Source: Novosphingobium guangzhouense (lineage in GTDB: Bacteria > Pseudomonadota > Alphaproteobacteria > Sphingomonadales > Sphingomonadaceae). From it: a stretch of DNA of 64,000 nt. Below the pieces are notes generated by a model. It did no database searches and was not told the origin of the DNA. It saw only the letters and a program-made list of their open reading frames with translations. The position numbers and the translations under genes are program-made. Shown here in pieces: positions 33,019-42,319 of the stretch. The stretch lies in contig NZ_LYMM01000028.1 of NCBI RefSeq assembly GCF_002896965.1, forward strand, positions 45,288 to 109,287, given 5' to 3'. The stretch's first letter is position 1. Each line of letters opens with the position of its first letter.

Positions 33019-34731
33019 ATGCAAAAATTTCCCCGGCCGTTTTCGCACAGTCGCGCTTCTTTGCCGATGCTAACAACTTTGTCTGCAACCTTGATCTCCT
33101 GCGCCAGCCCAGTGATGGCCCATGCCGAAGACAGCGTTCTTCAAGCCAGCGGTTCTCAGGACGGTGCCCCCCTTGAACGGGAGATCGTATCGCCGCTGAC
33201 GTCGACCAAGTTTTTGTCCGCAGCGTCGCCCCATGAAACGGCATCCGTTGTCACCGCCGTGTCGGTGGGGGCAAATGCAGCACCCACGCCATCAGATGAT
33301 GACGATGCTGAGGGTGATCATGACACTCCTGCCACCGATACGGCCCCTCTCATGCCCGACACCGCAGAAGGCCTTCGCCGCAATATTGGCGGCAGCAGCC
33401 TGCGTCCTCTGACTGACAGTGAGGCTATATCCTGGATGTTGCCATCCGAACTCGACTCGCTGCGCCGTACCGACATTCCCGATGCCTATTATGTGCCGAC
33501 CACTGTGGGCGGCCATCTGATCACGCCGCTCGATCGGTTCCGTGCCAGCCTGAAGCAGAAGGGATTGACATTCTCCCTCTCCTATAAGGCGGAAGCGATG
33601 GACAACCTTGATGGCGGCGTGGAACGCGGCGCAGACTATGTTCACGAACTCACCCTGCAAATGCATTTCGATCTCGACAAGCTGGTCGGGCTGCGAGGCT
33701 GGACGCTGCACGCCTTGGTAATGAACCGAGTGGGGCACCAGGTGTCGACCGATCGACTGGGCGAGCGTTATATCAACTTGATGGAAGTGTATGGACTAAC
33801 GGGAGGCGTCGCCGCTCATCTTGTCGACTTCTACCTACAAAAAACCATGTTAGACGGGCGCCTTGATGTGGCGGTGGGACGCATGTCGCTGACCCACGTG
33901 TTTGCGACATCGCCGCTACTATGTTCGTTCATGGTGACGTGCTCGGCGCCGGTTATACTCAAGCGGGCACCCGGGTTCGCCGTTTATCCCAAGGCTACGA
34001 TGGGTGGGCGTGTACGCTTGCGCCCCACGCGTGATACCAGCGTACAGTTGGGTGTTTATCAGGTCACGCCGCTGGCGAGCAATCCATCGGGCTGGGCCTG
34101 GGGCAGCGAGCGAACCACCGGGGTCATGCTGCCGATTGAATTCACGTGGCAGCCGTTTCTCACCGACAAAAAGCTACCGGGCCATTATGTGTTCGGCTAT
34201 GCCCGCGACACCTCACGTTATGCCGACCTGATGACAACCGGCGCAGCCAACGCGATTAAGCGGGATAGTACGCCGCCTAGCGCACCGATGAATATGTACT
34301 GGTTCGAAGGTGATCAGATGATCTACCGCAAGGGCGGATCGGACCAGATGTCGGGTGGTTACCTGATGTTCGGCTATGTCCACAACACCCCGCGCGTGGC
34401 GGCGTTGTCAGACCAATATTATGCGGGCTTTTCATTCAACGGGGTGGTCCCGCATCGCGATACCGATCGTTTTGGCGTGCTATGGTCGTGGTATCATGTC
34501 AGCGACCGATTGCGCCTCAACCAGATGTACTTGATCGATAGCGGTCAGTCGCTTGGGGCTTCGGTGCTGGCACCGCAGACCAGCTCTCACGTGATCGAGG
34601 CTTATTATAGCATTGATGTCATGCCCGGCCTTCAGCTTCAGCCCGAATTTGACTATATGATCCGTCCGGGTGAAACCACCAAGACCCCGGACGCGACGCT
34701 ACTAGGCATGAAGATCATCGCAAATTTCTGA
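33019..34731 (+). CDS. OprB-type carbohydrate-selective porin
   Basis: A 570-residue outer-membrane beta-barrel. The start was chosen at 33019 because it gives a proper signal peptide (MQKFPRPFSHSRASLPMLTT...SPVMAHA); the earlier in-frame ATG (32881) would begin 2 nt after the dehydrogenase stop and put about 45 polar residues first. A low-complexity acidic linker (DDDDAEGDHD) follows. The barrel has LTFSLSYKAEAMDNLDGG, LRGWTLHALVMNRVG, GRMSLTHVFATSPLLC and QPEFDYMIRPG, the OprB pattern. It probably admits the substrate of the adjacent quinoprotein dehydrogenase. A long-looped hairpin (32896-32934) lies in the leader. Confidence 0.85.
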   Translation: MQKFPRPFSHSRASLPMLTTLSATLISCASPVMAHAEDSVLQASGSQDGAPLEREIVSPLTSTKFLSAASPHETASVVTAVSVGANAAPTPSDDDDAEGDHDTPATDTAPLMPDTAEGLRRNIGGSSLRPLTDSEAISWMLPSELDSLRRTDIPDAYYVPTTVGGHLITPLDRFRASLKQKGLTFSLSYKAEAMDNLDGGVERGADYVHELTLQMHFDLDKLVGLRGWTLHALVMNRVGHQVSTDRLGERYINLMEVYGLTGGVAAHLVDFYLQKTMLDGRLDVAVGRMSLTHVFATSPLLCSFMVTCSAPVILKRAPGFAVYPKATMGGRVRLRPTRDTSVQLGVYQVTPLASNPSGWAWGSERTTGVMLPIEFTWQPFLTDKKLPGHYVFGYARDTSRYADLMTTGAANAIKRDSTPPSAPMNMYWFEGDQMIYRKGGSDQMSGGYLMFGYVHNTPRVAALSDQYYAGFSFNGVVPHRDTDRFGVLWSWYHVSDRLRLNQMYLIDSGQSLGASVLAPQTSSHVIEAYYSIDVMPGLQLQPEFDYMIRPGETTKTPDATLLGMKIIANF

Positions 34732-34842
34732 AAACTACCATCAACTGCTTGCTTCTAACGTTCGGTGCCCCGCCCAATCGCGGCGATGATCTGGCCCTTA
34801 AGCCAGTTGGATGCAGCGAGTCGAAACGAGTCCGGATGCCAG

Positions 34843-34860
34843 CATACCCTATTGGGTATG
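34843..34860. promoter_or_regulatory. Perfect 18-bp palindrome upstream of FUSC gene
   Basis: CATACCC TATT GGGTATG, a perfect 7-bp inverted repeat with a 4-nt centre, 67 bp before the FUSC start codon. It could be an operator or a short hairpin. The cognate regulator is unknown, and LysR-, TetR- and GntR-type proteins are all encoded nearby. Confidence 0.5.
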
Positions 34861-34927
34861 TACGATCTATTTGCATGTGCCACGCGGAGAATGTCTCTGG
34901 ACGGGCGCTAGGCGCCGAGGAAGAACG

Positions 34928-36799
34928 ATGACGATGGACAGGACCATGGCATCATGGGCGATGGGGTGGGTATCCCGACGCACCGCACCGACCACCGTCA
35001 GACTAGCTGCGCGATGGCTGGAACTACGCTCCATTGGGCTGGCGCCGGAACATTTCAGCCTTGCGGAGGGGTGCCGCGCCGCGCTGGCTGTCGGCGTACC
35101 GCTGGCGATCGCGGTTTCCTTCGGGCGGGCGGCGCTAGGCTGGGCGGTGTTCGCCGCCTTCTGGACCTGCCTGTGCGACGCGCCTGGCCCGGACCGGCTG
35201 CGACGCCGTCTGCTCCTGCTGTTCGTCGTGTGTGGGACGCTGGTCACGCTCGCCGGAGCCTGGGGGGCGTCGGCAGGTGCTATGGCCGGCATGATAATCG
35301 GGCCGGCGCTGGTGTTCCTGTCGATTGTCGGAGGATCACGCGTTGCCTGGAGCGGGCCGCTCGGCACTCTGCTGGCGGTTGTGGGGGTCGTCGCCGTCGG
35401 CTTTCCGCGCCCCTTGGATAATGCCCTTTTTCAGGCGGGCGCCTTCAGCGCGGGATCGGCCTGGGCCTATCTCCTGATAAATGCGCTGTGGCGGCTCGAC
35501 CCTGCGGCTCCGCTGCGCCAGCTCGCCGATGCCGTCACCGCGCGGCTGCTGGACATGAGCGGCGATCTGGCGACGATCGGGGATAGCCGCCATCGCGACG
35601 AGCAATGGCACAGCGAGCATGCCGCACATCGCCGCGCCGTGCGCCTGTCGATCGAGCGGCTGCGCGGGTTGATCGCCCCTTACGCCCGCGATCCTGGTGT
35701 AACCGCGCCGCTTCTTCGCCTCCTTGACACGGCGGAAACCATATTCGGGGCATTGATCGCGCTCGACCAGGCGTTCATCGACCATATCGGCCCCGCCCCC
35801 CAGCGCGTTGCAACTGCGCGGGCGGTACGGGTGGCGCTGCTCGCCTGGCGATCGTCGATGCGCGCGGGGGAAGCCGGCCGGAAAACGAGACACCGCGCCG
35901 TCAAGCGGTTGCGGCGAACCGAAGGGCGTCTCTCGGACAACCTGTGCATCGGGTGCGTGCGCGCGATCGCGCAGGCGCTGGACGCTTTCGACGCCCACCC
36001 TACCGACCTGCCCATCATCACCAGGACCGCCGACCTGGCAACGGCCCCGGCGACCGGGTGGCGGCAGGCTTGCCGGCAGGCGCTACGCCAGTCCGCCGGG
36101 CTGATGGCGGTCTATTACACAGCGATCGTCTTTCGGCTGGGCTATCCTTATTGGGCGGCGATGGCGGTGGTGGTCGTATTGCAGGGCGGCGCACGCGTGA
36201 CATGGACGCGCTGTCTGGAACGCATTCTCGGAAGTCTGCTGGGCGGGTGCATCGCGCTACTGGTGTTGCATGTCGCCACCGCGCCGGCAGTTTTGGCCGG
36301 CTTGGCGATCGGGCTGGCGGGAACGGCGGTGTCGCTGCGGTCGGTGAACTACACCGTGTTCGTGGCGTTCCTCACCATGCTGTTCATTCTGGTCACCGAA
36401 CTGCTTCAGCCCGGTGCCGGGATCGCCTCCGCCAGGATGCTCGATAACGTCATCGGCAGCATCGCCGCGCTGCTCGCCGTGCTGCTGCTCTGGCCCGATT
36501 TTGGCGCCTCCCCCACCGAGCGCATCCGGTCCGGCATCGCGGCCAACCACGCCTATGTCGCGGCGGTCGAGGCCGCCCGCCCGATAGGAGAGATCGAGGC
36601 GGCGCGGCGCGCGGCCGGCCTGGCCAGCACGGAGGCCGAGGTCGCGCTGCACGACTTGGGCACAACGGTACGCCGCTTCCACGTGTCGTCGGAAGATCGC
36701 GCGTCGATAGCTGCACTGCGCCGCTTGGCAGGCGACGCGGCGATCGCCTGGCACCGGCGCCTCGCCGCAGCGAAGGCGCCACCGGAGGAATCCTGCTAA
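34928..36799 (+). CDS. FUSC-family membrane protein (aromatic-acid exporter-like)
   Basis: A 623-residue inner-membrane protein of the FUSC/AaeB type. It has two hydrophobic blocks of about six helices (residues 45-185 and 410-530) separated by a soluble helical domain, and a soluble C-terminus. The second block opens with the characteristic ALRQSAGLMAVYYTAIVFRLGYPYWAAMAVVVVLQGG. Members of this family export aromatic carboxylates with a HlyD partner; none is adjacent here. The start was set at 34928 with GAGGAAG upstream. The 117-bp in-frame extension upstream crosses the palindrome at 34843 and is not credible. Confidence 0.8.
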   Translation: MTMDRTMASWAMGWVSRRTAPTTVRLAARWLELRSIGLAPEHFSLAEGCRAALAVGVPLAIAVSFGRAALGWAVFAAFWTCLCDAPGPDRLRRRLLLLFVVCGTLVTLAGAWGASAGAMAGMIIGPALVFLSIVGGSRVAWSGPLGTLLAVVGVVAVGFPRPLDNALFQAGAFSAGSAWAYLLINALWRLDPAAPLRQLADAVTARLLDMSGDLATIGDSRHRDEQWHSEHAAHRRAVRLSIERLRGLIAPYARDPGVTAPLLRLLDTAETIFGALIALDQAFIDHIGPAPQRVATARAVRVALLAWRSSMRAGEAGRKTRHRAVKRLRRTEGRLSDNLCIGCVRAIAQALDAFDAHPTDLPIITRTADLATAPATGWRQACRQALRQSAGLMAVYYTAIVFRLGYPYWAAMAVVVVLQGGARVTWTRCLERILGSLLGGCIALLVLHVATAPAVLAGLAIGLAGTAVSLRSVNYTVFVAFLTMLFILVTELLQPGAGIASARMLDNVIGSIAALLAVLLLWPDFGASPTERIRSGIAANHAYVAAVEAARPIGEIEAARRAAGLASTEAEVALHDLGTTVRRFHVSSEDRASIAALRRLAGDAAIAWHRRLAAAKAPPEESC

Positions 36800-36805
36800 A
36801 GCACT

Positions 36806-36818
36806 TTGGTCAGACCAA
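36806..36818. promoter_or_regulatory. LldR/FadR-type operator in the lctP leader
   Basis: TTGGTC A GACCAA, a perfect 13-bp palindrome matching the TGGT...ACCA core recognised by FCD-subfamily GntR regulators (PdhR, LldR, FadR class). It lies about 100 bp before lctP. The lldR gene in the same operon is the obvious cognate regulator. Confidence 0.7.
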
Positions 36819-36907
36819 GTCATTGCAAATTCTCGCGGACACCTTGACTCGCGCTGACTACTCACCCACGGAGAGGAAGAGAAACCGGGAGCTTGGTAGG
36901 ACCATTG

Positions 36908-38575
36908 GTGCAGACAGCCACAACTTGGAGCCAGACTTATGATCCCTTGGGCAACCTCTGGCTGTCCGGCTTGGTCGCGGCGATACCGATCCTTTTCTTT
37001 TTCGCCGCGCTGACCGTGCTGAAGCTGAAGGGGCACGTCGCAGGCACGATCACCCTGTTGCTGGCTATGGCAGTGGCGGTCACGGTTTTCGGGATGCCGG
37101 CCGGCATGGCGCTCGCGGCCGCGATCTACGGCTTCTGCTATGGCCTGTGGCCCATCGCCTGGATCATCGTCGGCGCGGTCTTTCTTTATAAGGTGTCCGT
37201 GGAAACGGGCCAGTTCGCGATCATCCGGCGGTCGATCCTGGCCATCACCCAGGATCAGCGGTTGCAGCTGCTGCTGGTCGGCTTCGCCTTCGGCGCTTTC
37301 CTGGAAGGGGCGGCGGGATTCGGCGCCCCGATCGCGATCACCGCAGCGCTGCTTGTCGGCCTGGGGTTCAAGCCGCTTCACGCCGCGGGCCTGTGCCTGA
37401 TCGCCAATGCCGCGCCGGTCGCCTATGGCGCGATGGGCATCCCGATCATCGTCGCCGGCGAGGTGACGGGGATCGGGCCGTTCGCGATCGGACAGATGGC
37501 GGGCCGTCAGCTGCCCCTGCTGGCGCTACTGATCCCGTTCTGGCTGGTTTTCGTCATGGACGGCATGCGCGGTGTGCGGGAGACATGGCCGGCCGTGCTG
37601 GTGGCAGGCGGATCGTTCGCGACCGTCCAGTCCCTGACCGCCAACCATGTCGGACCGGAACTGCCCGACATTCTCGCCGGCCTGGCGACCCTGATCTGTC
37701 TGCCGCTATTCCTGCGGTTCTGGAAACCCGCCCGCGTCTTCCGCTTTGAGGACGCCGGCGAAGCGGGAATGGCGCTGCCCGCCCAAGACGCCGCGCCTGT
37801 GACGCGCGGTCAGGTGGTGCGCGCCTGGTCTCCCTTTCTGATCCTCACCGCCTTTGTGACCCTGTGGAGCGTCGCACCGTTCAAGCGGCTCTTCGCGCCC
37901 GATGGCCCGTTGTCCTCGATGGTGGCGCATGTCAGCGTCCCGCTGCTCGACGGGCGGGTGCTGAAAGGACCGCCGATCGCCGCGCAGGCAACGCCGTTTC
38001 CGGCCGATTACAAGTTCGATTGGTTCTCCGGGACGGGCACTGCGATCTTCATCGCCGCGCTTGTCACATTGCTGGTGCTCGGCCTGCGCCCGCGCCGGGC
38101 TCTCGTCACCTTCGCCGCGACCGTCAGGGGCCTGCTGGTCCCGATCTACTCGATCGGCACCGTGCTGGCCTTCGCCTTTGTCGCCAACTATTCCGGGCTG
38201 TCCGCGACGCTGGCGCTGCCGCTGGCGCAGACGGGCCGCGCCTTTACCTTCTTTTCGCCGTTCCTTGGCTGGCTTGGCGTTTTCCTGACCGGCTCGGACA
38301 CCTCGGCCAACGCGCTGTTCGGCGCGTTGCAGGCGACCACGGCGCGCCAGATCGGGGTCAGCGACGTGCTGCTGGTCTCAGTCAACACCACTGGCGGGGG
38401 CACGGGCAAGATGATCTCGCCCCAGTCGATTGCGATCGCCTGCGGCGCGGTGGGGCTGGTGGGACGCGAATCGGCATTGTTCCGCTTCACAGTAAAGCAC
38501 AGCCTGTTGTTCGCCGCGCTGATCGGCGTCCTGACCACCGTGCAGGCCTATATGCTGCCCTGGATGATCCCATGA
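36908..38575 (+). CDS. lldP: L-lactate permease (LctP/LldP family)
   Basis: A 555-residue transporter with about 12-14 membrane helices that imports lactate with protons. Strong family similarity: [20 protein letters not shown] at the N-terminus, [55 protein letters not shown], and [17 protein letters not shown] near the end. GTG 36908 is preferred because TAGGA lies 7 nt upstream and it leaves only a short N-terminal extension; TTG 36893 is an alternative. The stop overlaps lldR (ATGA). It is the first gene of the lactate operon, downstream of the operator at 36806. Confidence 0.92.
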   Translation: MQTATTWSQTYDPLGNLWLSGLVAAIPILFFFAALTVLKLKGHVAGTITLLLAMAVAVTVFGMPAGMALAAAIYGFCYGLWPIAWIIVGAVFLYKVSVETGQFAIIRRSILAITQDQRLQLLLVGFAFGAFLEGAAGFGAPIAITAALLVGLGFKPLHAAGLCLIANAAPVAYGAMGIPIIVAGEVTGIGPFAIGQMAGRQLPLLALLIPFWLVFVMDGMRGVRETWPAVLVAGGSFATVQSLTANHVGPELPDILAGLATLICLPLFLRFWKPARVFRFEDAGEAGMALPAQDAAPVTRGQVVRAWSPFLILTAFVTLWSVAPFKRLFAPDGPLSSMVAHVSVPLLDGRVLKGPPIAAQATPFPADYKFDWFSGTGTAIFIAALVTLLVLGLRPRRALVTFAATVRGLLVPIYSIGTVLAFAFVANYSGLSATLALPLAQTGRAFTFFSPFLGWLGVFLTGSDTSANALFGALQATTARQIGVSDVLLVSVNTTGGGTGKMISPQSIAIACGAVGLVGRESALFRFTVKHSLLFAALIGVLTTVQAYMLPWMIP

Positions 38576-39396
38576 CGACGGTGCCCCCTGCCTCCTCGGC
38601 CCCCGGTCCCGCTTCCTCCAATCGCGTAGTCGACCGCGCCGTGGCGGCGATCGAGGCAATCATCGCGGAGCGTGGCCTGACCCCTGGCGCGCGCCTGCCC
38701 TCGGAACGCGCCATGGTGGCGATGATCGGCACGTCGCGCGGCAGCCTGCGCGAGGCGATCGGGCGGCTGAGCGCGGCGGGTCTTCTATCGGTCGGGCCGC
38801 GCGGCACCACCATCGCCGCTCCGCTGGCGGCGCGATGGGCGGAAGGCACTATCGCCGCACCGCTGGGCGCGCGGATCGCGGCCGATCCCGGCTATGGCCG
38901 CGATGTGCTGGAGGTGCGGCAGGGCCTGGAGCGGCAGGCCGCCTTTCACGCCGCGCGGCGCGCGCTGCCTGCGGATCGCGACCATATCCGCCGCTGCTTC
39001 GACGCGATGATAGATAGCCATGGATCGGGCGATGCGGGCGACGAGGCCCAGGCGGACGCCGCCTTTCACCTCGCCATAGCGCGCGCATCGCACAATGCGG
39101 TGCTCCATTCGGTAATGTCGAGCATGTTTGGGCTGCTGCGATCGAGCATCTCGGATAGCCTGGAAAAGCTCTACACCGTGCCTCGCACCTTTGAGCAGCT
39201 ATCAGACCAGCATCGCCGGCTGATGGAGACGATCCTCGCTGGCGACGCGGAGGCGGCGCGCGATGCTTCCGACGCGCATATCCAGTTCGTGGAGACAACC
39301 ATCCGTGGGATCGACGAGGAACGTGCACGCCAGGTGCGCGCGGCCGCGCTCCACGCCCCTTCTATTCCCCAAGACAGGCAAAAGAGCAGATCGTGA
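38572..39396 (+). CDS. lldR: GntR/FadR-family lactate regulator LldR-like
   Basis: A 274-residue FCD-type GntR regulator. N-terminal winged [52 protein letters not shown]. The C-terminal FCD helical domain starts at about 115 ([25 protein letters not shown]) with metal-binding Asp/His positions in [17 protein letters not shown]. The start overlaps the lctP stop, and a long upstream in-frame extension is only a shadow of lctP. It probably represses the operon and is relieved by lactate, acting at TTGGTCAGACCAA. Confidence 0.88.
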   Translation: MTTVPPASSAPGPASSNRVVDRAVAAIEAIIAERGLTPGARLPSERAMVAMIGTSRGSLREAIGRLSAAGLLSVGPRGTTIAAPLAARWAEGTIAAPLGARIAADPGYGRDVLEVRQGLERQAAFHAARRALPADRDHIRRCFDAMIDSHGSGDAGDEAQADAAFHLAIARASHNAVLHSVMSSMFGLLRSSISDSLEKLYTVPRTFEQLSDQHRRLMETILAGDAEAARDASDAHIQFVETTIRGIDEERARQVRAAALHAPSIPQDRQKSRS

Positions 39397-40526
39397 TCAT
39401 TTCCGCCCCCACCGACTATCGCGAGGCGGCGCGGCGCCGCCTGCCGCCCTTCCTGTTCCATTACATCGACGGGGGCGCCAATGCGGAGCATACGCTGCGG
39501 CGCAACGTCACCGACCTTGCCGATGTTGCGCTGCGCCAGCGCGTGCTGCGCGACGTGGCCGACCTTAGCCTCGAAACCGAACTGTTCGGTAGCCGGCTCG
39601 CTATGCCTGTCGCACTGGCGCCGGTAGGGCTGACGGGCATGTACGCGCGGCGAGGCGAGGTGCAGGCCGCGCGCGCGGCCGCCGCTGCGGGAGTACCCTT
39701 CACTCTGTCTACCGTCTCCGTCTGCGCCATCGACGAAGTGCAGCGCGCCTCCTCCGCGCCCATCTGGTTCCAGCTCTACGTGCTGAAAGATCGCGGCTTC
39801 ATGCGCGACGCGCTGGAACGGGCGCAGGCCGCAGGGGTGACGACGCTCGTGTTCACCGTCGACATGCCGGTGCCGGGCTCGCGCTATCGCGATCGTCATT
39901 CAGGCATGTCGGGACCCGGCGCGCCCCTGCGCCGCGTCGCACAGGCGATCACGCATCCCCATTGGGCGTGGGACGTCGGGCTGCGCGGCCGGCCGCACGA
40001 CCTGGGCAACATCTCCACTTATCGCGGGATGCCGACCAAGCTGGAGGATTATATTGGTTGGCTCGGAAACAATTTCGATCCATCGATCGCGTGGCAAGAC
40101 CTGCAATGGATCCGTGATTTCTGGAAGGGGTCGATGGTCATCAAGGGCATCCTCGATCCCGACGATGCGCGCGACGCGGTGCGGTTCGGCGCGGACGGGA
40201 TCGTCGTGTCCAACCATGGTGGACGCCAGTTGGACGGCGTGCTGTCCAGTACCCGCGCGCTGCCCGAGATCGCCGAGGCCGTGGGGGGCCAGATCAAGGT
40301 GCTTGCCGATTCGGGCATCAGGTCAGGTTTGGACGTAGTGCGGATGCTGGCACTGGGCGCCGATGCGGTGCTACTCGGCCGGGCCTTCATTTATGCCCTG
40401 GCTGCGGCGGGGGAAGCAGGGGTCGCCAACCTCCTGGCCCTGTTCGCCAGCGAGATGCGCGTGGCCATGGCGCTGACCGGTGCGCGATCGGTCGGCGAAC
40501 TCGACCGTGGGGCGCTGGTCGCATGA
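39393..40526 (+). CDS. lldD: FMN-dependent L-lactate dehydrogenase (quinone)
   Basis: A 377-residue member of the alpha-hydroxy-acid oxidase family that oxidises L-lactate to pyruvate at the membrane. FMN/substrate motifs: [114 protein letters not shown] with the catalytic His in SNHGGRQ, and [23 protein letters not shown]. It begins with GTG overlapping the lldR stop (GTGA). Confidence 0.94.
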   Translation: MIISAPTDYREAARRRLPPFLFHYIDGGANAEHTLRRNVTDLADVALRQRVLRDVADLSLETELFGSRLAMPVALAPVGLTGMYARRGEVQAARAAAAAGVPFTLSTVSVCAIDEVQRASSAPIWFQLYVLKDRGFMRDALERAQAAGVTTLVFTVDMPVPGSRYRDRHSGMSGPGAPLRRVAQAITHPHWAWDVGLRGRPHDLGNISTYRGMPTKLEDYIGWLGNNFDPSIAWQDLQWIRDFWKGSMVIKGILDPDDARDAVRFGADGIVVSNHGGRQLDGVLSSTRALPEIAEAVGGQIKVLADSGIRSGLDVVRMLALGADAVLLGRAFIYALAAAGEAGVANLLALFASEMRVAMALTGARSVGELDRGALVA

Positions 40527-40714
40527 GCGGAAACGGCAAGAGCCCGGCGCTGGTCGCGGCACTCGAAACGATCGTCGGTAGCGCGTACGTTCTCATCGAT
40601 CCCCTTGAAACGCAGCGGCGCCGCGACGGCATTGCGCCTTGGCAACGGTCCGATTGCCGCGGCGGGCGAGCCGACCGACTGCGGTGGATTGGTAGTATTG
40701 GCGGTGCGGCGTAA
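40523..40714 (+). pseudogene. Remnant of D-lactate dehydrogenase gene (dld)
   Basis: A 63-codon frame overlapping the lldD stop (ATGA). Its first about 35 residues (LVAALETIVGSAYVLIDPLETQRRRDG) resemble the N-terminus of FAD-dependent D-lactate dehydrogenase Dld (LVGSSHLLTDPAKTARYRKG in E. coli). The similarity then stops, with the continuation lost by frameshift and deletion. In other proteobacteria dld commonly follows lldD. Similarity was judged by eye on a short stretch. Confidence 0.5.
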
Positions 40715-40760
40715 AATAGCGTCGGCCACATAGACATCGCTTGAACCGAAGGGATCGATC

Positions 40761-41702
40761 TTGTCCAAATCTTCTCGTCCGACGTCATCCCGCGTCGCGA
40801 TTATCGGTAGCGGAAACGTCGGCGCTACCGCCGCGTACGCGTTGATGCTGCGTGGCTTGTTCACCGAGATCGTGCTGATCGACGCGAGTAAAGAGCGAGC
40901 GATGGCAGAGGCAGCCGACATTGGCGATGCCAATGCCATTGCACGACCGACCCGCATTTGGGCAGGCGAATATGCCGATGTAGCGAAGGCGGATATTCTG
41001 GTCTTGACAGCGGGAGCCGCGACTCATGGCGACGAAACCCGTACGTCCATCGCGGGCAAAAGCGCCGAGATTGTGCGTGCCTGCATCGATGAGGTGAAAG
41101 CGGTCGGGTTCGACGGAGTGATCGTCGTCGCCTCCAACCCGGCGGATGCGATGGCACAAGTAGCGCAGCAGGCGTCCGGTCTCCCACCCGAACGTGTGAT
41201 CGGCACCGGCACCCTCCTTGACAGCAATAGATTCCGGCAGCGAATCGCGGAAGAGCTCGGCATCGCTCCCGCTACTGTTGAAGCATTGGTCTTAGGGGAG
41301 CATGGCGATAGCGAGGTCGCCGCCTTTTCTACCGTGCGCATCGGTGGGGTAGCGCTCGATGCTTTTCTTGATGGGCGTATGATCGACCGAGCCGCAATAG
41401 CGCGCGACGTGATGCGTGCCGGTTACACAATCAACCATGGCAAGGGCTTTACCTCCTATGGCGTAGCTACTGCGATCGTGCGCATCTGCGAGGCGGTCCA
41501 CCGCGATGAACGTGTGGTGCTGCCCATCTCCGCACGACTAACCGGAGCGTTCGGTCTGAACGACCTCTACCTGAGCCTACCATGCCTTATCGGCGCACAA
41601 GGTGTGCTGCGCGTGCTGGAACCCGATCTCCGGCCTGATGAGCGCTTGGCGCTGCTCGCGTCCGCAGAGGTGTTGCGCAGCACCCTTGACTCGATCGCTT
41701 GA
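40761..41702 (+). CDS. NAD-dependent L-lactate/malate dehydrogenase-family enzyme, divergent specificity loop
   Basis: A 313-residue LDH/MDH-fold enzyme. NAD-binding VAIIGSGNVGATAAYALMLRG, the D154xxR157 pair in TLLDSNRFR, and the catalytic H181 in GEHGDSE are intact. The specificity loop is unusual: TAGAATHGDETR, with Thr88 where L-LDH has Gln and MDH has Arg, and with QKPG replaced by THGD. The substrate is therefore uncertain; another 2-hydroxy or 2-oxo acid is possible. It starts with TTG preceded by AAGGGA. Its place behind the lactate operon suggests a role in hydroxy-acid metabolism. Confidence 0.82.
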   Translation: MSKSSRPTSSRVAIIGSGNVGATAAYALMLRGLFTEIVLIDASKERAMAEAADIGDANAIARPTRIWAGEYADVAKADILVLTAGAATHGDETRTSIAGKSAEIVRACIDEVKAVGFDGVIVVASNPADAMAQVAQQASGLPPERVIGTGTLLDSNRFRQRIAEELGIAPATVEALVLGEHGDSEVAAFSTVRIGGVALDAFLDGRMIDRAAIARDVMRAGYTINHGKGFTSYGVATAIVRICEAVHRDERVVLPISARLTGAFGLNDLYLSLPCLIGAQGVLRVLEPDLRPDERLALLASAEVLRSTLDSIA

Positions 41703-42319
41703 GATGCTCCCGCAATAGCAAAGGTCGTAGCTTCCTTCCTTGGGCGTAGCCTCTCGTCCAAGAGCAGCAGCCCACCGGCCGAATGGCAGTCCGAGTACCA
41801 TCGTATCGAGATGGCTAGTCGCGTAAATCAGCGGCGGCTACTTGCGCTTTCAGTTCTGGACACGCGCGACCGGAGACTCCCTCGGTAACAGCATGGGTCA
41901 TAAAATGCTTTCCGATAAACGCCGCCAGCAGCAATCCAAAAGTCGGCCCTTTGCACCATTCGACTGTCGACACCCTGCGCTGGAAGGCGCGATCGGACAA
42001 TTCCTGCCCAATCATGAATGTTGAACATAGCTGCTACTGTCCGGTCGGGCCCGGCACATGACGGATCGGATATGCGCGCATGTCCACCGCCGACCAGGAC
42101 CTCGCTCGCCAGCTCGACGTGCTGCGCGCGGATGGACGCGAGTAGCTCTATTGGGACCAGGCATACGGCAATCACGCGGATCGGCCTGAACTGGCGAGCC
42201 CAATCCGCTGTCGCTTACTGTCCCCGGTTGGCGCTAGCGGCGCTATTCCCACCGGAGCACATCAAAACGGTTAGAATTGGGTCTTTGCTGCATGGGGGCG
42301 GTGATACCCGTTTGTTCGC
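41703..42319. other. Gene-poor 617-bp region with mobile-element debris
   Basis: No intact gene was found between the LDH-like gene and the second FUSC gene. The only recognisable content is a serine-recombinase remnant at about 42056-42210. Short frames on both strands elsewhere in the gap match nothing I recognise. Confidence 0.6.
42056..42210 (+). pseudogene. Degenerate serine recombinase fragment
   Basis: Reading from 42062, the frame gives RIGYARMSTADQDLARQLDV then LRADGRE, a stop at 42143, and then LYWDQAYGNHADRPELASP. This is the catalytic N-terminus of a resolvase/invertase (GYARVSTADQDLARQLD...) interrupted by one stop and lacking everything downstream. It is a relic of a former element. 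Confidence 0.7.

Noticed and set aside
37864..38571. N-terminal extension of the LldR frame to 510 residues
   Set aside because: The first 236 codons are an out-of-frame shadow of lctP; the HTH starts just after the ATGA overlap at 38572.
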